The position numbers and the translations under genes were made by a program. Source: an uncultured Methylococcaceae bacterium (GTDB taxonomy: Bacteria; Pseudomonadota; Gammaproteobacteria; Methylococcales; Methylococcaceae). Taken from it: a stretch of 9,788 bases of DNA. Below are positions 1 to 8,200 of the stretch, in pieces. The stretch spans positions 1-9,788 of the forward strand of contig CAIVXW010000114.1 in the NCBI GenBank assembly GCA_903910005.1, given 5' to 3'. The first letter of the stretch is position 1; each line of letters begins with the position of its first letter. The notes under the pieces are model-generated. The model was not told the DNA's origin. It saw nothing but the letters and a program-made list of their open reading frames with translations, and did no database searches.

Positions 1-223
1 CCGTCGGCGGGCGGGTAGGGTTTCTTATCATTCGTGAATCGCTCCTGTTCGAGGGGGGGCCACCACAATCATACATTATCTGTCAATGCGTAGGTCCTAT
101 TCCATTATCCCGTAATCACTCCCCCCACACCGCCCCCCGGCCGCCACCGGTGCAGGTAAACTTCACACCGACCTGTTAGAATCCGGGTTCCATCATTACC
201 CAAGCCTCATCGGAGATACGCTC
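1..223. other. Non-coding leader upstream of xfp
   Basis: No convincing coding sequence is seen here. One forward frame closes with TAG at 16-18, so the first few codons could be the tail of an upstream gene, but that is too short to judge. The region has a run of seven G at 53-59 and two runs of six C at 121-126 and 133-138. An 8-base palindrome (CACCGGTG) lies at 145-152. The best regulatory candidate is the extended -10 at 174-182. The RBS for xfp is GGAGA at 212-216, 7 bases before the ATG. Confidence 0.5.
174..182 (+). promoter_or_regulatory. Candidate extended -10 promoter for xfp-ackA
   Basis: The sequence TGTTAGAAT matches an extended -10 element (TGn followed by TAGAAT, five of six matches to TATAAT). 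No recognisable -35 hexamer sits 16-18 bases upstream, which is consistent with an extended -10 promoter but could also be chance. If real, transcription would start near 189 and give a leader of about 35 bases carrying the GGAGA ribosome binding site. This is inferred from sequence only. Confidence 0.35.
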
Positions 224-2605
224 ATGAACCCTACTTCCATCGACGCCTTTCAACCCGACGCTGCCGAGCTGGAGAGCCTGGATGCCTACTGGCGGGCCTG
301 CAACTACCTGGCTGCCGGCATGATTTATCTCAGGGACAACCCGTTACTGCGGCAACCCCTCACCATCGAACACGTCAAAAACCGCTTGCTGGGTCACTGG
401 GGCAGCAGTCCCGGACTCAGCTTCGTTTACGTTCACCTGAATCGGCTGGTGGTCAAATACGATCTTGATGCCATCTTTCTGGCCGGGCCAGGCCACGGGG
501 CACCGGGCGTGCTGGCTCCGGTGTATCTGGAAGGTACCTATTCAGAGGTCTACCCCAACAAGGGACAGGACGAAGACGGCTTGCGCCAGTTTTTCAAGGA
601 ATTTTCCTTTCCCGGCGGCATCGGCAGCCACTGCACCCCGGAATTGCCCGGCTCCATCCATGAAGGCGGCGAACTGGGCTACAGCATTTCCCACGCATTC
701 GGGGCCGCCTTCGACAATCCTGATCTGCTGGTCACGGTGGTGGTCGGCGATGGCGAAGCCGAAACCGCAGCCCTTGCCACCTCCTGGCATTCCAACAAGT
801 TTCTTAACCCGGTTCGGGACGGCGCGGTATTGCCGATACTCAACCTGAATGGCTACAAGATCAACAATCCCACCCTGTTGTCACGTATTCCGCACGAGGA
901 ACTGGCAAACCTGTTTGCCGGTTATGGCTGGACGCCCCACTTTGTCGAGGGCTCGGAACCGGCCAGCATGCACCGGCGCATGGCCGTGGTACTGGAACAG
1001 TGCATCACCGAAATCCGCGCCATCCAGACGCAGGCCCGCGAATCAGGCCAGGCCTTCCGCCCACGCTGGCCGATGATCGTGCTGCGTAGCCCCAAAGGCT
1101 GGACCGGCCCGGCTGAAGTCAATGGCCACAAGGTGGAAGGCTATTGGCGTTCCCATCAGGTTCCGCTGTCCGGACTCAGGGAACATCCCGAACACCTGGC
1201 GCATCTGGAAACCTGGCTCAAAAGCTACCGCCCGGAAGAATTGTTCAATGAAAACGGCACGCTGCAACCGGCCCTGGCGGCACTGGCTCCGAAGGGGTCA
1301 CGCCGCATGAGTGCCAACCCGCATGCCAATGGCGGCCTGCTGAGAAAAGCCCTGCGGATGCCGGATTTTCGTGACTATGCCGTCGCCGTGCCCCGGCCCG
1401 GTCAGGGTGAAGCCGAGAACACCCGACCACTGGGCCGGTTTCTGCGTGACATCATGGCCCTCAACGGCAAAAATTTCCGGGTATTTGGCCCTGACGAAAA
1501 TACCTCCAACAAGCTGGATGACATTTATCAGGTCAGCAAAAAAACCTGGCTGGCCGATTATCTGCCGGAAGATGCCGACGGCGGTGAGCTGGCGGTAGAT
1601 GGCCGGGTGATGGAAATGTTGTCCGAACATACCCTGGAAGGCTGGCTGGAAGGGTATCTGCTGACCGGACGTCACGGTTTCTTCTCAACGTATGAAGCCT
1701 TCGTCCACGTGATTGATTCCATGTTCAACCAGCACGCCAAATGGCTGGACATTGCCAACCGCATTCCCTGGCGGGCACCGGTCTCGTCGCTCAACCTGCT
1801 GATTACCTCAACGGTCTGGCGGCAGGATCATAACGGCTTTACCCATCAGGATCCCGGTTTCCTTGATCTGGTGGTCAACAAAAGTGCGAACGTGGTCAGA
1901 ATCTATCTGCCGCCCGATGCCAATACCCTGCTGTCGGTGGCCAATCACTGCCTCAACAGCACCAATTACGTCAACGTCATTGTGGCCGACAAGCAAAAGC
2001 ACCTGCAATTTCTGGACATGGAGGCGGCCATCAAGCACTGCACCAAGGGCCTGGGCATCTGGGACTGGGCCAGCAACGATCAGGGAACCGAACCGGATGT
2101 GGTCATGGTAGGGTGTGGCGACATTCCTACCCAGGAAGCCCTGGCCGCCACCTGCCTGCTGCGGGAGCATTTCCCGGCCCTGAAAATCCGTTTCATCAAC
2201 GTGATTGACCTGTTCTGCCTGCAACCGGACAGCGAGCATCCGCACGGCTTGAGTGACCGGGATTTTGACAGCCTGTTCACCCTGGACAAACCCATTATCT
2301 TCAACTTCCACGGGTATCCCTGGCTGATTCACCGTCTGGCCTATCGCCGGGCCAATCACGCCAACCTGCATGTACGTGGCTACAAGGAAGAAGGCAACAT
2401 CAACACCCCGCTGGAACTGGCGATCCAGAACGAAATTGACCGCTTCAGCCTGGCCATTGACGTGATTGACCGGGTTCCCGGCCTGTTGGTATCCGGTGCC
2501 CACGTCAAGGAGAAACTCAGGGACATGCAGATTGAATGCAGCAATTATGCGTACGAACACGGCGTGGATCAGCCGGAGTACGCCAACTGGAGGTGGCCGG
2601 CATGA
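224..2605 (+). CDS. xfp: Phosphoketolase (xylulose-5-P / fructose-6-P)
   Basis: This is a thiamine-diphosphate-dependent cytoplasmic enzyme. It cleaves xylulose-5-P (and often fructose-6-P) with phosphate to acetyl-phosphate plus glyceraldehyde-3-P (or erythrose-4-P). At 793 residues it has the usual family length, and the whole sequence reads as an intact phosphoketolase. The N-terminal domain has GHW (His58), GPGHG (88-92), SHCTPE (His136), the EGGELGY segment (147-153) and the ThDP/Mg motif GDGEAET (175-181) with Asn207/Asn209 downstream. The middle and C-terminal parts carry SHQVPL (His311), FGPDENTSNKL (421-431), and HQDPGF (His541). The start has an RBS (GGAGA, 212-216), and the N-terminus matches the usual family start, a short lead-in before the DAYWRACNYL block. 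The family-typical Gly-Pro after GDGEAET is Ala-Ala here (182-183). Its stop overlaps the ackA start. Substrate preference between Xu5P and F6P cannot be read from the sequence. Confidence 0.97.
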   Translation: MNPTSIDAFQPDAAELESLDAYWRACNYLAAGMIYLRDNPLLRQPLTIEHVKNRLLGHWGSSPGLSFVYVHLNRLVVKYDLDAIFLAGPGHGAPGVLAPVYLEGTYSEVYPNKGQDEDGLRQFFKEFSFPGGIGSHCTPELPGSIHEGGELGYSISHAFGAAFDNPDLLVTVVVGDGEAETAALATSWHSNKFLNPVRDGAVLPILNLNGYKINNPTLLSRIPHEELANLFAGYGWTPHFVEGSEPASMHRRMAVVLEQCITEIRAIQTQARESGQAFRPRWPMIVLRSPKGWTGPAEVNGHKVEGYWRSHQVPLSGLREHPEHLAHLETWLKSYRPEELFNENGTLQPALAALAPKGSRRMSANPHANGGLLRKALRMPDFRDYAVAVPRPGQGEAENTRPLGRFLRDIMALNGKNFRVFGPDENTSNKLDDIYQVSKKTWLADYLPEDADGGELAVDGRVMEMLSEHTLEGWLEGYLLTGRHGFFSTYEAFVHVIDSMFNQHAKWLDIANRIPWRAPVSSLNLLITSTVWRQDHNGFTHQDPGFLDLVVNKSANVVRIYLPPDANTLLSVANHCLNSTNYVNVIVADKQKHLQFLDMEAAIKHCTKGLGIWDWASNDQGTEPDVVMVGCGDIPTQEALAATCLLREHFPALKIRFINVIDLFCLQPDSEHPHGLSDRDFDSLFTLDKPIIFNFHGYPWLIHRLAYRRANHANLHVRGYKEEGNINTPLELAIQNEIDRFSLAIDVIDRVPGLLVSGAHVKEKLRDMQIECSNYAYEHGVDQPEYANWRWPA
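2589..2595 (+). promoter_or_regulatory. Strong Shine-Dalgarno that fixes the ackA start
   Basis: GGAGGTG lies 6 bases before the ATG at 2602 and inside the last codons of xfp. It is a near-perfect match to the anti-SD sequence. It places the ackA start at 2602 instead of the longer in-frame opening at 2536, which would add 22 residues not seen in acetate kinases. The ATGA overlap plus this SD suggests translational coupling of the two genes. Confidence 0.8.
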
Positions 2606-3762
2606 TTCTGGTACTGAATTCCGGTAGTTCGTCCATCAAGTACCGTCTGTTTGAGTCGGGTGAGGGGGCCGTTCTGGCGGGTGGCTTGATCGAACGGATA
2701 GGCGAGGCCCACGCCACTGCTCCACCCGATCACCGAACCGCCATTCAGGCCATCGTTGAACAATTGCAGGAGGCTGGCCACCTGACGGCGGAACGCCCGC
2801 TGACCGGCATCGGTCATCGGGTGGTGCATGGCGGCGAGAGGATGAGGACTTCGGTGCGGATTGATCCGTTCGTCATCCATGCGATACGGACTGCCATTCC
2901 ATTGGCTCCGCTGCACAATCCGCCCAACCTGCTGGGCATCGAAATCTGCCAAGAGCTGTGGCCTGAAGTGCCGCAGGTTGCGGTATTCGACACCGCCTTT
3001 CACCTGACCATGCCGGCATCGGCCTACCGCTACGCCTTGCCGCAGACGTGCTATACAGACCTCAAAATCCGCCGCTACGGTTTTCACGGTACCTCCTTTG
3101 CCCGAGCAACCCGCCAGGCTGCTGCCGCTCTGGACATACCGGTGGATCAGTTCAACGCCGTCATTCTGCATCTGGGCAACGGAGCCAGCATGGCTGCCGT
3201 TGCCGCTGGCCGTTGCGTTGACACCAGCATGGGCATGACCCCCCTGGCAGGACTGGTGATGGGAACCCGCAGCGGCGACCTGGATCCGGGCGTGGTATTC
3301 TATCTGCTGGCGCAAGGCCAGACCGCCGCCGAGGTTAGTCACATGCTCAACCGCGACAGCGGCCTCAAAGGGATGACCAGCAGTAACGACATGCGTGACG
3401 TACTGGCCTGGGCCGAAGAGGGCGATGCCGCCGCCGGCCTGGCCCTGGACGTTTACATTCACCGCATCCGCTTTTATCTGGGCGGCTATCTGCTGCAACT
3501 CAAACGGGTGGATGCGCTGATTTTCACGGGAGGCGTCGGTGAACATGCCCCGACCATTCGCCAGCGCATCTGCGCTGAGCTGGATCACCTGGGCATACAG
3601 TTGGATGACGCGGCGAATCATTGCCCGGACAGCGGGCTGCGTCGACTGGAAACCCCCGGAAGCCCGGTCGGGCTGCTGCTGATACCCGCCGATGAGGAAC
3701 GGGAAATCGCCGAGCAGACCGGCCACCTGGTCAGTCGCCCCTGGAACCGCGCCCTTCGTTGA
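2602..3762 (+). CDS. ackA: Acetate kinase
   Basis: This enzyme interconverts acetyl-phosphate + ADP and acetate + ATP. Here it would take the acetyl-phosphate made by the upstream phosphoketolase and make ATP in the cytoplasm. The 386-residue product starts with the ASKHA phosphate-binding segment MILVLNSGSSSIKY (Asn6). It has GHRVVHGGE (Arg73), FDTAFH (Asp130), YGFHGTS (His162), HLGNGAS (His190), GTRSGDLDPG (Arg223), the adenosine-loop GGVGEH (310-315) and a C-terminal DEE (364-366). These correspond to the known substrate, metal and catalytic residues of the family. Length is slightly short of the common ~400 residues, with no obvious internal deletion. It overlaps xfp by 4 bases and has an excellent SD, so the two are almost certainly one operon. 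No phosphotransacetylase follows. The gene ends 84 bases before convergent argA. Confidence 0.97.
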   Translation: MILVLNSGSSSIKYRLFESGEGAVLAGGLIERIGEAHATAPPDHRTAIQAIVEQLQEAGHLTAERPLTGIGHRVVHGGERMRTSVRIDPFVIHAIRTAIPLAPLHNPPNLLGIEICQELWPEVPQVAVFDTAFHLTMPASAYRYALPQTCYTDLKIRRYGFHGTSFARATRQAAAALDIPVDQFNAVILHLGNGASMAAVAAGRCVDTSMGMTPLAGLVMGTRSGDLDPGVVFYLLAQGQTAAEVSHMLNRDSGLKGMTSSNDMRDVLAWAEEGDAAAGLALDVYIHRIRFYLGGYLLQLKRVDALIFTGGVGEHAPTIRQRICAELDHLGIQLDDAANHCPDSGLRRLETPGSPVGLLLIPADEEREIAEQTGHLVSRPWNRALR

Positions 3763-3819
3763 GGAGGCCGGGTGGCGGTGGTTAAATCGTTCGGGTACGT
3801 GTCGGCAGGTGACTGAAAA

Positions 3820-3830
3820 CCGGAAACCGG
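3820..3830 (-). terminator. Weak candidate terminator after argA
   Basis: Read on the - strand, CCGG-TTT-CCGG is followed by TTTTC, starting 17 bases past the argA stop. The stem is only 4 bp and the T-run is four, so this is at best a weak intrinsic terminator. The rest of the 84-base convergent gap (3763-3846) shows no better hairpin for either ackA or argA. Confidence 0.2.
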
Positions 3831-3846
3831 GCGCATTGTCCAGCTT

Positions 3847-5172
3847 TCAACCAATCGACCTGACCAGTATCCGTGAATTGCGCGCCGGGTCATAGCTGGC
3901 CCGGCGGCCTGGTGGCAATTCTTCCAGCGTGGCCGGTTGATAGCCCCGTTCCCTGAACCAGTGAACGGTTCGGGTGGACAGGGCGAATAACCGCGTCAAT
4001 CCCAGACTGCCGGCCCGTTCCTCAATGTAGCTTAACAGCCGCTCCCCGCGCCCGTCCCCCTGATAATCCCGATGCAGGGCCAGACAAGCCAGCTCCCCGG
4101 CCTGTGCGGTCGGATATACGTGCAGGGCTGCACAACCGATAATGAATCCCTCCCGTTCCAGTACCACATAATCGTCGATTTCATTGTGCAGGCGTTCCCG
4201 TGGCCGAGCCACCAGTATGCCCTGATCCACCAGCGGCCTGATGATATCCAGCATACCCGACACATCCTGCCCGGTGGCGGGACGCAGCGTCTCGAAAGGA
4301 CTTTGGCTGACCAGATAGCCGATACCGTCACGGGTGAACAATTCCAGCAACAGGGCACCTTCGGTGCGATCATCCAGCAGATGCACCCGCTCGACCCCGG
4401 CCCGGGTCGCCTGAACCGCTGCCGTCAGTTGCCGAACCAGATCAGGCCGTGAAATTCGCCCGTCATGCAGCAGAGCCTCGGCCTCAGCGGTAGTCAGTTG
4501 CCGCAGCAAGTGTGCATCCCGCGCCGGTAACGACGGCTGCTGACACAGCATGATAAGTTTGTCTGCCCCAATGGCAATGGCGGCAGCCGTGGCAACGTCT
4601 TCCGAACGCAGATTGAAAATATCGCCGGTCGGGGAATAACCGATGGCTGACAGCAGCACCATGGCCCCCAGATCCAGCACCCGACGAATGCCCTCGGCAT
4701 CAATACGACGAACCTCGCCGGTATTCTCAAAATCAATGCCGTCACGGATACCGACCGGTCGGGCCGTCACGAAATTACCTGACACCACCTGAATGCGTAC
4801 CCCGGCCATGGGTGAGTTGGCCAGCCCCATGGACAGCAGGGCTTCGATTTCAACACGAACCGTCCCGGCGGCCTCCTTGACGCACTCCAGTGCCTCGGCA
4901 TCGGTGATGCGTAATCCCTGGTGATAACGCAGGGCCAGCCCCCGGGCCTTGAGGCGCGATTCAACCTGATGTCGAATACCGTGTACCAAAACCAGACGCA
5001 CGCCCAGCCCCTCCAGCAGGGCAAAATCATGAATCAGGTGCGGAAATGAGGCCGTTTCGACCAGAGCCCCATCAAATGAAACCACGAAAGTCTTGCCCCG
5101 ATGCGAATGGATATATGGGGTGGAATCACGGAACCAGTGAACAAAATCAGGATGAGTAAACGCCAGGGTCAT
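3847..5172 (-). CDS. argA: Amino-acid N-acetyltransferase (N-acetylglutamate synthase)
   Basis: ArgA catalyses the first step of arginine synthesis, acetyl-CoA + glutamate to N-acetylglutamate, in the cytoplasm. The 441-residue product has the classical two-domain layout and nearly the length of E. coli ArgA (443, from memory). An amino acid kinase-like domain spans about 25-285, including HRGKTFV (24-30), SGNFVTARPVG (131-141), RRIDAEGI (155-162) and LFTRDGIG (278-285). A GNAT domain spans about 295-438. It has the acetyl-CoA loop QGDGRG (371-376, Q-x-x-G-x-G) and the ArgA hallmarks LSTRTVHWFRERGY (398-411), LPPGRR (419-424) and RNSRILV (431-437). Two kinase-domain loops differ from E. coli: FDGA at 33-36 in place of LGGE, and HGIRHQ at 64-69 in place of YGARPQ. 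The ATG at 5172 has no clear SD, and no alternative in-frame start is seen in the preceding codons. It lies 84 bases downstream of the efflux permease on the same strand. Confidence 0.95.
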   Translation of the reverse strand: MTLAFTHPDFVHWFRDSTPYIHSHRGKTFVVSFDGALVETASFPHLIHDFALLEGLGVRLVLVHGIRHQVESRLKARGLALRYHQGLRITDAEALECVKEAAGTVRVEIEALLSMGLANSPMAGVRIQVVSGNFVTARPVGIRDGIDFENTGEVRRIDAEGIRRVLDLGAMVLLSAIGYSPTGDIFNLRSEDVATAAAIAIGADKLIMLCQQPSLPARDAHLLRQLTTAEAEALLHDGRISRPDLVRQLTAAVQATRAGVERVHLLDDRTEGALLLELFTRDGIGYLVSQSPFETLRPATGQDVSGMLDIIRPLVDQGILVARPRERLHNEIDDYVVLEREGFIIGCAALHVYPTAQAGELACLALHRDYQGDGRGERLLSYIEERAGSLGLTRLFALSTRTVHWFRERGYQPATLEELPPGRRASYDPARNSRILVRSIG

Positions 5173-5240
5173 GCGGTTTGCCGGTTGGAATTGATTGCAC
5201 GGGAAGGGAAGGGGAGGGATACCCCTGTAAACAAACCGCA
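5172..5240. repeat. Inverted repeat and polypurine/pyrimidine tract in the argA leader
   Basis: A 9-base inverted repeat (TGCGGTTTG at 5172-5180 and CAAACCGCA at 5232-5240) brackets 51 bases. Inside it, 5201-5219 is pure purine on the + strand, so the argA mRNA leader has a 19-base pyrimidine tract about 28-46 bases before the start. A TTTACA-like hexamer lies at 5226-5231 on the - strand but no good -10 follows. Function is unknown: it could be a long-loop RNA stem, a protein-binding site pair, or chance. Confidence 0.4.
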
Positions 5241-5256
5241 GTGGAGACCTGCAGGC

Positions 5257-8200
5257 TCAGGTGGCGTCCGGTTCATCAAACCAGCGATACAGACAGGGTA
5301 ATACCACCAGCGTGAGACAGGTGGAGGTAATCAACCCGCCGATCACCACAATCGCCAGCGGTCGTTGCACTTCCGAACCGGGGCCTGTGGCAAACAAAAA
5401 CGGAACCAGTCCCAGCATGGCCACGGTGGCGGTCATCATGACCGGACGGAAACGCTGGCGACAGCCCGCCAGGATGGCGGCCCGCTGGTTCAGACCCTCC
5501 TCGCCCAGCGTGCGAATGCAGGATACCAGCACTACGCCGTTGAGTACGGCAATTCCCCACAGGGTAATAAATCCGACCGAAGCCGGTACCGAAAGGTATT
5601 CGCCCGTCAGCAACAGCGAAAATATGCCGCCCATTGAGGCAAACGGCAGCACCAGAATGATGAGGCTGGCAAAGCGCAGTGAATCAAACAACAGGAACAG
5701 CAGGAAAAAAATGGCCACGATGGTGACCGGAATAATCACCAGCAACCGTCCCATGGCCCTGTCCAGATTCTCAAACTGACCGCCCCACGTCAGAAAATAC
5801 CCCTGCGGCAACTGAACCTGCCCGGCGACCGCCTGTTGCAACTCTGCCACAAACCCGCCCAGATCACGTCCACGCACGTTGGCCCCGATCACCAGGCGTC
5901 GGCGGCCATCATCCCGGCTGATCTGGGCCGGGCCGTCTACGACCCGGATGTCAGCCAGATGCGCCAGGCTGACCAGGGCACCGTTGGGTGAACGCAGCAG
6001 GATTCGGCCAATGGCTTCAGGGGTATCGCGGAAGCGTTCGGGAAAACGTACCACGGCAGCAAAGCGGCGTTCTCCTTCATAAATGGTAGTGGCGGCGCGT
6101 CCGGCCAGTGCCGTTTCCACGATATCGTTGATGTCGGCCACATTGATGCCGTGACGGGCAATGGCCGGACGGTTGATGTCAATGGTCAGGTATTGCTGGC
6201 CGGTCACCCGCTCGACCCGTACATCGGCGGCTCCCGTCACCGAGTTGACAACCCGGATAATGTCGTCGGCCACCCGTTTCAGGGTTTGCAGATCATCGCC
6301 AAAAAGTTTGATGGCAATGTCAGAGCGGACGCCCGTTACCATTTCATCGACCCGATCCGAAATGGGCTGCGCCATAACCACCTGCACACCCGGCAGTACA
6401 CTCAGCGTTTCCCGCAGGTGTTCCATCACGGTAGTCTGATCCCAACCCGGTGGCAGTGCCTCGCGGGGCTTCAGGGTCAGAATCGGGGTCGATTCATTTT
6501 CCGGCTGGGTATCGGTGGGATTATTGGCGCGTCCCAGTTGCGATACCGCCCGTTCTACCCCCGGTACCGTCATCACCAGGCGCATGGCTTCGGTTTCCAT
6601 GCGGATGGACTCCTCCAGCGAAATGCCGGGAACCCGATTGATGCCGGTGACAATCGAACCTTCCTGCATTTCCGGAATGAAGGCCGTGCCAAGCCGGGGA
6701 ATCAGCGACAGGCTGATCAACAGTAACACCAGGGCTGTCAGTACCACCTTGCCGGGATTGTCGAGGGAACGCTGCAACACCGCCAGATATGCCCGCTTCA
6801 TGACTGCGATAATGGGGGTATCGTGGTCGGCTCCTCCTTTCAGTAACCAGGTACACAGTACCGGCGACAGGGTCAGTGACAGGATCAGCGAAACGAACAG
6901 GGCAATGGTGATCGTCCAGGCCAGCGGCGCAAACAGTTTGCCTTCTATGCCGGTCAAGGTCATCAGCGGTACAAACACCAGACAAATAATACCCACCCCA
7001 AACAAGACCGGCGTCCCCACGTCGACCGCCGCCCTCAGCACCACCTGAACCGGATTTTTACCGGCATTGTGCGGATCACCCAGCCGGTGATAGGCATTTT
7101 CCACCACCACCACCGAACCATCCACCATGATGCCAATGGCAATGGCCAATCCGCCCAGGGACATCAGGTTGGCTGAGAGGCCGACCTGATTCATGACAAT
7201 GAATGTCGTCAGGGGGGCGACCACCAGGGTGGCCACGACAATCAGGCTGGAGCGAATATCCCCCAGATAGAGCAGCAAGACCAGAATCACCAGGCCAATG
7301 CCTTCAATCAGCACCTTGCTGACCGTATGAATGGCGGCATCCACCAACTGGCTGCGATCATGGTAAGGCACTATTTTGAGGCCATCCGGTAACAGACCCT
7401 GGGCATTGATGTCGGCCACCCGCTGCTGGATCAGGCTGACCACCTGCTTGGCGTTACCACCCCGGATCATCACCACGATGCCGCCTACCGCCTCGGTCTG
7501 ACCATTGGTGATGACCGCCCCCGAACGTGCGGCGTGATCAATGCGTACCTGCGCCACATCGCGGATGAACACCGGCGTGCCGTCGCTTTCCCGCAGCACG
7601 ATGTTGCCGATATCCGCAACCGTTTCAATAAGACCGGTTCCCCGAATCAGGTATTGTTCGGCGTAGCGGGGCAATTTGCCGCCGCCACTGTTGGCGTTGT
7701 TGAGTGCCAGGGCGGTGTAGACTTCCCTGAGGGTCAGGCCGTAGTGGCGCAGTCGGTCAGGATCCGCCAGTATCTGGTACTCCCGCTCAAAACCACCGAT
7801 GGAAGTTACATCGGCGACACCGGGTATGCCCCGCAACAGCGGACGCAGCACCCAGTCCTGCACCGTGCGGCGTTCAGTGAGTTCAGCGACAGCCAGTGCG
7901 CGGGTGCCGTCATCGGCCCGTTCCAGCGTGTACTGGTACACCTCACCCAGACCGGACGAAACCGGCCCGAGTATCGGGGTCACGCCTGCGGGCAGTTCGG
8001 CACCGGCCTCAATCAATCGCTCCAGCACCAATTGCCGGGCAAAATAGACATCGGTGTCGTCAGTGAATACCAGGTTGATTTGTGACAGGGCATTGCGATT
8101 TATTGATCGCATTTCAGCCAGTCCGGGCAGGCCGGTCATGGCCCGCTCCAGCGGGACGGTGACAAACCGCTCCACCTCCTCAGGCGAACCACCCGGCAAC

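Noticed and set aside
81..86. TGTCAA as a - strand -35 (TTGACA) in the left leader
   Set aside because: No -10-like hexamer occurs at 16-18 bases on the - strand; the sequence there is GC-rich.
1..223. G7 and C6 runs as a phase-variable tract controlling xfp
   Set aside because: The runs are short, lie outside any coding frame and away from the candidate -10, and one sequence cannot show length variation.
1808..2560. 250-residue open frame on the - strand opposite xfp
   Set aside because: Antisense shadow of an intact phosphoketolase, with no family motif and no convincing start signal.
2536..2601. Longer N-terminus for acetate kinase starting at 2536
   Set aside because: The extra 22 residues are not part of the family, and the strong SD at 2589-2595 points to the ATG at 2602, where the conserved MILVLNSGSS begins.
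2569..3726. 385-residue open frame on the - strand opposite ackA
   Set aside because: It lies entirely antisense to a clear acetate kinase, its translation shows no recognisable domain, and its composition is what a GC-rich gene gives in the complementary frame.
5248..5255. CCTGCAGG palindrome just after the permease stop as a terminator
   Set aside because: The flanking arms pair only with a bulge and no T-run follows directly on the - strand, so it is not a credible intrinsic terminator. Read-through into argA stays possible.
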